From an uncultured Bacteroides sp. (lineage in GTDB: Bacteria; Bacteroidota; Bacteroidia; Bacteroidales; Bacteroidaceae), in NCBI GenBank assembly GCA_900551445.1, contig URWA01000013.1, positions 17,876 to 81,875 of the forward strand: 64,000 nt of DNA. Reading direction: 5' to 3'. The first letter of the stretch is position 1; the number at the start of each line of letters is the position of its first letter. The position numbers and the translations under genes are program-made. The notes beneath the pieces were generated by a model that did no database searches, was not told the DNA's origin, and saw only the letters and a program-made list of their open reading frames with translations. Below, in pieces: positions 9,048 through 17,200 of the stretch.

Positions 9048-10482
9048 ATTGTGCTTTCTGCTGGTAAATTTTTTCCAGATCGAGGCTCGGTTTTTCTTCA
9101 TGAAGTAAGATACGGGCTGACACATCCGTTTCATGATAATTTTCCACATTGGATAAGCGGTTGATGAATTGGCGTACGGTATCCACTTGTATATCTTCGA
9201 CAAATACATTGCGGATGGGTAAACGATTGTCTCCTTTCAGTTCGTAGATCGCATCAGCCGATTGGCAGCGGATATGCTTTACGTGGATTCTGTCTATTCG
9301 GGTAATACGGGTTTCATAAGTGGGTACCAGGTCCTTCCATTGGTATAAGACTTCCGTATCGATTTCAAAGGTGCGTAACATATCTCCGGCATTGATATTT
9401 TCCAAGTAGATATTCTCGATAAATCCTCCCCGTCGGTGATTGGTTTTCAGGAAAAACAGCCGATGTACTTTCTGCGGTGCTTTGCAATTAGTCATATAGA
9501 CATTTCGTACACCTCCGGATATTTCACTGCCGATGCCTAACAGGGTGTGTCCGTTAAGGATGTCACAATTCCGAATGACAATGTTTTCACTGGGAGTATG
9601 CGGGCGCCAGGCATCCTGATTACGCCCCGATTTAATGACTACGGCATCGTCTCCTTGGTCAAACTGACAGTTCTCAATCAGAAGGTTACGGCTCATCTCC
9701 AAGTCAATTCCGTCATTGTTGTGCCCGTGTGCCTGTACGTCAAGGTGACGTACGACGCCACTGTTGCACATATATAAGTGAATGGTCCAGAACGGGCTTT
9801 GTCGGATATGGAAATCTTCCAGTAATACATTCTTGCAGCGGTTGAAGTGAATCAGGTGAGGGCGGAGGTGATTTTCCCCTGCTGCCATCTGTCGTTGGAT
9901 TACAGGTACATTCGTCGATGCCATGGCATATAACTGCTTCAAGGCATTCAAGTGAGCTTGTGGACGTTTAAACCATACGCGCCAGGTATCCATTAAGGGG
10001 GAGAGAGTTCCTTTTCCAGAGATGGCTATGTTTTCACAGTCAAATGCATAGATTAAAGGAGAATAATTGTAGCATTCTAGACCTTCCCAAGAAGTCATGA
10101 CGGCTGGTAAGTAGTCGTCTGGATTATCGGTGAACCTTATAGTGGCTCCTTCTTCCAGGTGAAGATTTACATTGCTTTTCAGATGGATTGGTCCTGTAAT
10201 CCATTCGCCTGATGGTACAACGACTCGTCCACCTCCGGCGTTGTGGCATGCTTCGATTGCCTTGGCAAATGCTCGGGTATTTAAACGAGATTCATTTTTT
10301 TTCGCTCCGTATTGGGTGATAAGGAAATCTTGATGGGGAAAACTGCATAACCTGACAGAATCCATGGGAAAAGGGGCTTCTACGGATATTGTTTTGAGTT
10401 CCACCTTCGAAGTGTTTTGTGCTGGGAGGAAAGACGGGGACAGTCCTGCAGCAAGGATAAAAAATAATGTGTTGATTTTCAT
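9046..10482 (-). CDS. GH28 polygalacturonase/rhamnogalacturonase, secreted
   Basis: Encodes 478 residues with a signal peptide (MKINTLFFILAAGLSPSFLPAQ). It is a right-handed beta-helix glycoside hydrolase family 28 protein, which cleaves alpha-galacturonosyl links in pectin by inversion. Family motifs in order: YGAKKNESRLNTRAFAKAIEAC, the NNDGID acidic pair, FDQGDDAVVIKSG with the GDD acidic pair, GHTLLGIGSEISGG in place of the usual GHG, and FFLKTN with the substrate-binding basic residue. It is divergent from the neighbouring CE12 and rhamnose genes, which suggests a rhamnogalacturonan-type substrate. Exact specificity (exo or endo, homogalacturonan or RG-I) cannot be read from sequence. 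Confidence 0.9.
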   Translation of the reverse strand: MKINTLFFILAAGLSPSFLPAQNTSKVELKTISVEAPFPMDSVRLCSFPHQDFLITQYGAKKNESRLNTRAFAKAIEACHNAGGGRVVVPSGEWITGPIHLKSNVNLHLEEGATIRFTDNPDDYLPAVMTSWEGLECYNYSPLIYAFDCENIAISGKGTLSPLMDTWRVWFKRPQAHLNALKQLYAMASTNVPVIQRQMAAGENHLRPHLIHFNRCKNVLLEDFHIRQSPFWTIHLYMCNSGVVRHLDVQAHGHNNDGIDLEMSRNLLIENCQFDQGDDAVVIKSGRNQDAWRPHTPSENIVIRNCDILNGHTLLGIGSEISGGVRNVYMTNCKAPQKVHRLFFLKTNHRRGGFIENIYLENINAGDMLRTFEIDTEVLYQWKDLVPTYETRITRIDRIHVKHIRCQSADAIYELKGDNRLPIRNVFVEDIQVDTVRQFINRLSNVENYHETDVSARILLHEEKPSLDLEKIYQQKAQ

Positions 10483-10620
10483 GGTATATAATAATTGGAC
10501 TATGCAAAGGAAACCATTTCTGTTTACAAATAGACTGTATGAATGTCCTTATAGATGGATTTTTGTACGAATTTCTAGGAATCCGTACGTTTGTCTGAAT
10601 TCTTTTTGAAAAGAAGTCTT

Positions 10621-10628
10621 TACTTTTG
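10621..10628 (+). promoter_or_regulatory. -7 box of the single-domain CE12 gene
   Basis: TACTTTTG, exact TAnnTTTG, 30 nt before the ATG. TTTG elements upstream are at non-standard distances (12 or 27 nt), so activation by a regulator may be needed; that is inference. Confidence 0.45.
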
Positions 10629-10658
10629 CCATCACTAAGAAACCGAAAATGAAAATAT

Positions 10659-11942
10659 ATGAAAACAAAACAAATCCTGAAAATAGGCTTGCTCAGCTTT
10701 TTCTTGGCAAATACCGCTTACGCACAGAACTACCAGTTTGATTTTAGTGGAAAAAAGAAGGTGGAAAAGGGAATTGTAGCCATTTCATCCGATTCAATAT
10801 ATCCCTGTAAAGGAGGGTATGGGTATGATTTTTTGCCTGCACCCTCAAAGAATGGAAATTCACCTTTTTTCTTCTCGGTAGATGTGCCTGACGGAAATTA
10901 TTTGGTCACTGTGACTTTAGGAAGTAAGCAGAAAGCGGGTTCTACTACTGTACGGGCGGAGTCCAGACGTTTGTTCCTGGAGAATATATCTACCCGGAAA
11001 GGAGAATTCCTCACTTTCCGTTTTACCGTCAATAAACGCAATACGATAATCGGAAATGGTGAAAAGGTGCAGATAAAAGAGCGGGAAAAGAACAAATTGA
11101 ACTGGGACGACAAGCTGACTTTTGAATTTAATGGAGATGCTCCTTGTGTGTCAAGTCTAAAGATTGAACGGACCGATGATGTACTGACTGTTTTCCTGGC
11201 AGGAAATTCCACGGTTGTCGATCAGGACAATGAACCTTGGGCTAGCTGGGGGCAGATGATTCCTCGTTTCTTTGATGAACATGTCTGTTTTGCAAATTAT
11301 GCAGAGAGTGGAGAACGTGCCGATACGTTTATCAAAGCCGGACGTTTGAAAAAAGCCTTGACGCAGATGAAGAAAGGAGATTATATGTTCATTGAATTTG
11401 GACATAATGACCAAAAACTGAAAGGCCCAGGAAAAGGCGCATACTATTATTTTGCTACAAACTTGAAGTATTTTGTGGATGTGGTGCGTGAGAAAGGGGG
11501 CATTCCTGTTTTTGTGACTCCTACACAGCGTCGTTCTTTTGATGAGGCTGGAAAGATACGGGAAACTCATGAGGATTATCCGGATGCCATGCGCTGGGTG
11601 GCTCAGCGTGAAGGGGTACCTGTGATTGAGTTACATGATATGACGCGTACGTTGTATGAGGCAATGGGGGTAGAGGCTTCCAAAAAAGCTTTTGTGCATT
11701 ATCCTGCAGGAACTTATCCTCATCAGACGAAAGATTTGGCAGATAACACTCATTTTAATCCTTATGGAGCCTATGAGATAGCTAAATGTGTGGTAGAAGG
11801 TGTTAAGAATTTGAATTTGCCATGGGTTCAATATTTGCGGAAAGATTATCAGGCTTTCAATCCTGCAATGCCGGATGAGGTGAAGGCTTTTAAGTGGAAT
11901 GAGAGTCCTTTTACAGAAATAGAGAAGCCTGATGGTAACTGA
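10659..11942 (+). CDS. Rhamnogalacturonan acetylesterase (CE12, SGNH hydrolase) with N-terminal beta domain
   Basis: Removes acetyl groups from rhamnogalacturonan I so that backbone enzymes can act. It has 427 residues and a signal peptide (to about AYAQ, residue 22). An N-terminal beta-rich, galactose-binding-like domain (about 25-170) precedes a CE12 SGNH hydrolase domain (about 173-410). The catalytic serine is Ser184 in AGNSTVVDQDNEPWASWG, the oxyanion asparagine lies in FIEFGHNDQK, and Asp362/His365 lie in DNTHFNPYG. It is divergent from the GH28 gene and has a -7 box at 10621-10628. A strong terminator follows at 12027-12067, so it is a separate unit from the next CE12 gene. Confidence 0.9.
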   Translation: MKTKQILKIGLLSFFLANTAYAQNYQFDFSGKKKVEKGIVAISSDSIYPCKGGYGYDFLPAPSKNGNSPFFFSVDVPDGNYLVTVTLGSKQKAGSTTVRAESRRLFLENISTRKGEFLTFRFTVNKRNTIIGNGEKVQIKEREKNKLNWDDKLTFEFNGDAPCVSSLKIERTDDVLTVFLAGNSTVVDQDNEPWASWGQMIPRFFDEHVCFANYAESGERADTFIKAGRLKKALTQMKKGDYMFIEFGHNDQKLKGPGKGAYYYFATNLKYFVDVVREKGGIPVFVTPTQRRSFDEAGKIRETHEDYPDAMRWVAQREGVPVIELHDMTRTLYEAMGVEASKKAFVHYPAGTYPHQTKDLADNTHFNPYGAYEIAKCVVEGVKNLNLPWVQYLRKDYQAFNPAMPDEVKAFKWNESPFTEIEKPDGN

Positions 11943-11958
11943 TTTGATAGATTGTTAA

Positions 11959-11994
11959 GTATTATCGTTTCAATAGGTATTATCTTTTCAATAG
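11959..11994 (+). repeat. Two tandem 18-bp copies
   Basis: GTATTATCGTTTCAATAG (11959-11976) is followed directly by a second copy (11977-11994) with one substitution (G to T). It lies just after the CE12 stop codon and before the terminator. Purpose unknown. Confidence 0.6.
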
Positions 11995-12026
11995 GATAGG
12001 ATTTTTTTGAAGGTGAAAAGCTGTAC

Positions 12027-12067
12027 GAACGAATCGGCCGGAGTGGGTGCCGGTTCGTTCTTTTTTT
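12027..12067 (+). terminator. Intrinsic terminator
   Basis: Stem of 12 pairs (12027-12038 with 12049-12060, one G-T wobble), 10-nt loop, then seven T. It ends the transcript of the single-domain CE12 gene. Confidence 0.88.
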
Positions 12068-12149
12068 AGAAATGGATAAATATTTTGAAATATGTACAAA
12101 ACCGCATGATTGTGTACGATATTCCATATAGAAATAGGCTGTATTGCGC

Positions 12150-12157
12150 TATCTTTG
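12150..12157 (+). promoter_or_regulatory. -7 box of the two-domain CE12 gene
   Basis: TATCTTTG, exact TAnnTTTG, 32 nt before the chosen ATG (12190). It supports that start over the longer open frame beginning further upstream. Confidence 0.5.
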
Positions 12158-12189
12158 GCCAACTGAAAAATCAAAAACAATTTAGAAAT

Positions 12190-13842
12190 ATGAATAAACA
12201 CATGTGGTGGAAAGCCTTGTTGCTGGGAGTAACTTGCTTCTCTATTTCTTCTTATGCACAGAATCTGAATAAAGTGAAAGCCCCAATGGAAGATGTCAAT
12301 CAGGTGGTCGATTTGACATTGGATAGTTTGAATAAAGCAAAAACGGCCCGTCCGGTGGCTGGTTCAACCCGAAAGGGAGACAATCCGGTCCTTTTTCTGG
12401 TGGGAAACTCAACCATGCGTACAGGAACTCTGGGAAATGGAAATAACGGACAGTGGGGCTGGGGGTATTTCTTTCATGAATATTTTGATGAAGACAAAAT
12501 TACGGTCGAAAATCACGCATTGGGAGGTACCAGCAGTCGTACATTCTATACTCATCTTTGGAAAGATGTACTTAAAGGAGTTAAGAAAGGTGACTGGGTG
12601 ATTATAGAATTGGGCCATAATGATAACGGACCGTATGACAGTGGTCGTGCCCGTGCTTCTATTCCGGGAATAGGAAAAGACAGTTTGGAAGTAACCATCA
12701 AGGAAACCGGTGTGAAAGAGACGGTTTATACGTATGGGGAATACATGCGTCGCTATATTCGGGAAGTGAAAGCGAAGGGAGCTCATCCGATTCTTTTTTC
12801 TTTGACGCCCCGCAACGCCTGGGAAGACAAGGACAGTACCATAATTTCCCGTGTGAACAAGACTTTTGGTTTATGGGCTAAACAAGTGGCCAAAAAGGAA
12901 CACGTGCCGTTTATCGACCTGAATGAAATCTCTGCCCGCAAGTTTGAAAAGTTTGGCAAGGAAAAAGTGAAATACATGTTCTATCTGGATCGTATTCACA
13001 CCAGTGTGTTTGGTGCACGGGTGAATGCGGAATCTGCTGCGGAAGGAATCCGGGAATGTAAGAATCTGGAACTGGCCCGTTATTTAAAACCTCAGGAAAA
13101 AGATACCGTGACGGGTTCCAGCCGAAAGAAAGGATGTCCGGTGTTGTTTACTGTTGGTGACAGTACCGTGCGTAACCAGGATAAAGATGAAAACGATCAG
13201 TGGGGCTGGGGAAGCGTAATTGCCGAGTTGTTTGATCTAAACCGGATTTCGGTCGAAAACTGTGCGAAAGCAGGTCGTAGTGCCCGTACTTATCTGGAAG
13301 AAGGACGTTGGGACAAGGTGTACAATGCCTTGCAGCCCGGTGATTTTGTCTTGATTCAGTTCGGTCACAATGATGCAGGTCCTATTAATACGGGAAAAGC
13401 TCGTGCGGAACTTCCGGGTGCGGGAGACGAAAGTAAAGTTTTCCTGATGGAAGCTACCAAGACTTACGATGTGGTCTATACGTTTGGCTGGTATTTGCGT
13501 AAGTTCATTCGGGATGCGCAGGAAAAGGGAGCTATACCTATCGTATTGAGTCATACACCCCGTAACATCTGGGATAATAATGAAATCCAACGCAATACAT
13601 CTTCCTTTGGTAAATGGACTCGGGAAGCAGCTGAGGCTACGGGAGCTTACTTTATTGATTTGAATAAACTTTCAGCAGATAAATTACAGAAAATAGGGTA
13701 TGAGCAAGGATTGAAATATGTGGCACCTTATTTTTGCCGTGACCACACGCATACTTCTTTGAAAGGAGCGCATTTGAATGCGCAAAGTATTGCTGAGGGA
13801 TTAAAAGCTACAGACTGTTCATTAAAAAATTACTTAAAATAA
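12190..13842 (+). CDS. Tandem-domain rhamnogalacturonan acetylesterase (two CE12 modules)
   Basis: Encodes 550 residues. The start at 12190 gives the signal peptide MNKHMWWKALLLGVTCFSISSYAQ; the open frame upstream contains the promoter. It contains two full CE12/SGNH hydrolase modules. Module 1 (about 66-310) has Ser74 in GNST, GHND, and Asp267/His270 in DRIHTS. Module 2 (about 317-548) has Ser325 in GDST, GHND, and Asp518/His521 in DHTHTS. Both keep all catalytic residues, so both could be active. The modules resemble each other (QWGWG, GHNDxGP, TPRNxW), consistent with internal duplication. The rhamnose mutarotase gene follows 11 nt later, so the two are almost surely co-transcribed. Confidence 0.9.
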   Translation: MNKHMWWKALLLGVTCFSISSYAQNLNKVKAPMEDVNQVVDLTLDSLNKAKTARPVAGSTRKGDNPVLFLVGNSTMRTGTLGNGNNGQWGWGYFFHEYFDEDKITVENHALGGTSSRTFYTHLWKDVLKGVKKGDWVIIELGHNDNGPYDSGRARASIPGIGKDSLEVTIKETGVKETVYTYGEYMRRYIREVKAKGAHPILFSLTPRNAWEDKDSTIISRVNKTFGLWAKQVAKKEHVPFIDLNEISARKFEKFGKEKVKYMFYLDRIHTSVFGARVNAESAAEGIRECKNLELARYLKPQEKDTVTGSSRKKGCPVLFTVGDSTVRNQDKDENDQWGWGSVIAELFDLNRISVENCAKAGRSARTYLEEGRWDKVYNALQPGDFVLIQFGHNDAGPINTGKARAELPGAGDESKVFLMEATKTYDVVYTFGWYLRKFIRDAQEKGAIPIVLSHTPRNIWDNNEIQRNTSSFGKWTREAAEATGAYFIDLNKLSADKLQKIGYEQGLKYVAPYFCRDHTHTSLKGAHLNAQSIAEGLKATDCSLKNYLK

Positions 13843-13853
13843 TTGGAGGTACT

Positions 13854-14168
13854 ATGAAACGTGAAGCATTTAAAATGTTCTTGAAACCCGGTTTCGAGAA
13901 AGAATACGAGAAACGTCATGCAGCCATTTGGCCGGAACTGAAGAAGATGTTGTCAGAAAATGGTGTGTATGATTATTCCATCTACTGGGATAAAGATACC
14001 AATATCTTGTTTGCTTGTCAGAAAACAAAAGGAGAAGAATCTTCCCAAGATATGGGGAATAATCCGATTGTGCAGAAATGGTGGGACTATATGGCCGACA
14101 TTATGGAGGTAAATCCGGACAATTCACCGGTGACGATTCCGCTTCCTGAAGTGTTCCATATGGATTAA
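13854..14168 (+). CDS. rhaM: L-rhamnose mutarotase
   Basis: Interconverts alpha and beta anomers of L-rhamnose so that the isomerase receives its preferred form; cytoplasmic. The 104 residues match the RhaM family: MKREAFKMFLKPGFEKEYEKRHAAIWPEL at the start with the conserved His of RHAAIWPEL, YDYSIYWDKDTNILFA, and the conserved WW in VQKWWDYMADIM. It is 11 nt downstream of the tandem acetylesterase gene. It links the surrounding enzymes to rhamnose-containing pectin. No rhamnose isomerase, kinase or aldolase genes are in the window. Confidence 0.92.
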   Translation: MKREAFKMFLKPGFEKEYEKRHAAIWPELKKMLSENGVYDYSIYWDKDTNILFACQKTKGEESSQDMGNNPIVQKWWDYMADIMEVNPDNSPVTIPLPEVFHMD

Positions 14169-14190
14169 TGGATTATATTTATTGAGAATG

Positions 14191-14226
14191 AAAAAGTGCA
14201 TGCCTTTGGGGGTATTGCACTTTTTT
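14191..14226 (+). terminator. Intrinsic terminator after rhaM
   Basis: AAAAAGTGCA (14191-14200) pairs with TGCACTTTTT (14216-14225); a run of six T ends at 14226. The loop carries a TTTG (14205-14208) that fits as the -33 box of the next gene. Confidence 0.8.
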
Positions 14227-14235
14227 ATATTTTTG
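14205..14235 (+). promoter_or_regulatory. Promoter of the hybrid two-component regulator
   Basis: TTTG (14205-14208), 19-nt spacer, TATTTTTG (14228-14235), 31 nt before the ATG. The -33 box lies inside the loop of the rhaM terminator, so terminator and promoter overlap. Confidence 0.6.
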
Positions 14236-14266
14236 CGAAAAAATCACGTTTAATAGGACAGCAGGA

Positions 14267-17200
14267 ATGAACAGATTATTCTTTTTACTTCTTTTCATCA
14301 TTTCGTTTGTTGGAGGAACTCATGCGGCCGTGGATTTGCGGGCTACCCGTTTTACAACGACTTCTGGACTGGGCAACAATTCGGTAAGATACATGTATCA
14401 AGATAGTAAGGGATTCATTTGGATGGGTACGCTGAATGGATTGAGCCGTTTTGATGGAACCTCTTTTGTGACATTCCGTCCTCGTAAAGGAAACCGCCCT
14501 TCATTACCAGACCATAGAGTACAGGAAATCGTAGAGGATCAGAATTGTTTTCTGTGGATAAAGATGACAGGTGAACAGGTAGGGTGCTACGATTTGAAGA
14601 AAGACCGTTTTGTGGATTTTACGGGTTGTGGTGAGTATTTACGCCATTATTGGAACGTGTATTTTGTCAATCAGAATGAGGCTTGGGTCACGGGAGAACG
14701 TGAAGGTTGCCGTTTGATTCGTTATCAGGAAGACCGTACGTTTACTTCTATTGCTTTTGATACACGCAACGGCTTGTCTTCCAACGTGATTAATGATTTG
14801 AAGGTAGGGGCTGAAGGCTATGTGTGGATTGCTACAGGAAAAGGACTTTATTGCTGGAATGGGAAAAAGCTTCACGCATTGGATAGAAAACTGAAATTCC
14901 GTGAGATTGCTGTATATGATAAGATGACCTATTTTTTAACTGACGGGGGACAGATTTTCTGTTATGGAAAAGATCAAATCTTAAAGAAGGTTGTTTCCAT
15001 TCCGAATTCATTTGTTTTTTGTGATGAACTGGTCAGAGGAAAGGAATGGTTGATTTTCAGTGAAGAGCAGACTTGGAGTTTTCATTTTGATACGGAAACA
15101 TTGACTTTGGCAGAAGGGGCTCTTCAAATCAAACGGGCACAAGTGATAAAAGATAATTTGGGAGAGCACTGGGTTTATGGAAATAATGGGGTGTTGACAT
15201 GGATCGATTCACGGACGGGGAAAGTGACTCCTTTCTTGTTGATGCCTGAGGAAAAGCGTAATTATGTAGACCGGGAACGATATTATGTGGTGCACGATTC
15301 ACGTGGAATTATTTGGATAGGCACTTATGGAAATGGGCTGTTTGTCTATGATGTCGCTAATGGACAAATGAAACATATTGTAGCCAATTCCGACAATATG
15401 CAGACTTTGATAGGGTCTGACTTTCTGCAGTGTGTGATGGAAGATCATTCGGGAAATATCTGGGTAAGTTCTGAATACACAGGAGTATCTCGTCTGGAAG
15501 TCTTGAATGAAGGAACGCTTCGTATCCTTCCGGCTGGAGAAGGAAAGTTTGACCGCTCAAATACGGTACGTACCTTGTATCGAGACTCTTCGGGAAACAT
15601 CATTCTAAGTACTCGTGACGGAAAAATGTACGAGTACGATTCTTATCTGAATAATAAAAAAGAGGAGATGGCCTATGGTAGCAACATCTATGCAGTGGCA
15701 GAGGATACGAATGGAGTACGTTGGTATGCTTCTCGTACGAAGGGACTGATTGTGGGTAACCGGGTATATATGCATAATCCTTTGGATTCTTCTTCTTTAA
15801 GCACCAATCAAGTGTTTTGCCTATTGAAAGATCATAAGAACCGTATATGGGTCGGCACTTTTGGAGGTGGCCTTGATTTGGCAATTCCAGGTAAAGACGG
15901 CTATCGTTTCCGGCATTTCCTGACTTCTACGTACGGACAGCGTCAGGTACGTGTGATATTTGAAGATGATAATCACTGGATTTGGGTGGGAACGAGTGAA
16001 GGTGTGTATGTTTTTGATCCGGATGCATTGCTGAAGAATCCGAAGGCTTATTATAGCTATACCTTTGACAATGGAATGTTGAGAAGCAATGAGATACGAA
16101 GCATTACTTCTGATGGAAAAGGGCATATTTTGATTGCCGAGTCTGGATCTGGTTTTTCTGTCTGTGCCCTTCCTGCGAAGAAGGAGGTTTACCAGCATTT
16201 GCAATTTGAACATTTTGGTACAGAAGATGGACTTGTCAACGGTATGGTGCAGACTTTTGTTTCCGACAAGAATGGAAAGGTTTGGATTACAACTGAATAT
16301 GGTGTTTCCTGTTTTGACATTTCGCGGAAGACATTTGAGAATTATTTCTTTTCTACGAATATGTTGGGGAATGTCTATGCCGAGAATTGTGGATTGCGGT
16401 TAAATGACGGACGTATAGCGTTAGGAACGAACTATGGACTTACGGTGATTGACCCTAGCCGTGTGAAACATCCTGAGAGTAAGACCAAAGTCACATTTAC
16501 AGATTTGCGTCTGAATGGAATATCCGTCAGTCCGGATGAGCCGGATTCTCCGTTGGATATGTCTCTGGCGTATGCTTCGGAAGTGAATTTGCGGTATAAC
16601 CAGAATTCGTTCGTCGTAGAATTTTCTACTTTTGATTATTTAGGAGCGGGTGGGTCGAAGTTCAGCTATATGCTTGAAAATTATGATAAGACTTGGAGTG
16701 TGCCTTCATCTTTGAATTTTGCCGCATATAAGAATTTATCGCCTGGCACATATTATCTTCATGTAAAAGCTTCGGATGCTTCCGGTTTGTGGGGAGCGGA
16801 AGAGTCTGTCCTGAAGATTGTGGTAAGACCGCCTTTCTGGAAGACTCCTTGGGCTTATATTTTGTATATCATTGTGCTTTCGGCATTGCTGTATACAGTG
16901 TTCCGGATTATCCGAAACATGAATACCTTGCGCAATAAGGTGAAGGTAGAAGAACAGTTGACCGAATACAAACTGGTGTTTTTTACCAATATCTCCCATG
17001 AATTCCGTACTCCGTTGACTTTGATACAGGGTGCCTTGGAGAAGATTCATCGCTTGAAAGTTCCCAAGGATATGGCATACTCATTGAAGATTATGGATAA
17101 GAGTACGGAGCGTATGCTGAGGTTGATCAATCAGTTGCTGGAATTCCGGAAGATGCAAAATAACAAACTGGCTTTATCCTTGGAGGAGACCGATGTGATT

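Noticed and set aside
12085..12189. Longer N-terminus of the two-domain CE12 protein
   Set aside because: It would place the promoter inside the coding region and bury the signal peptide.
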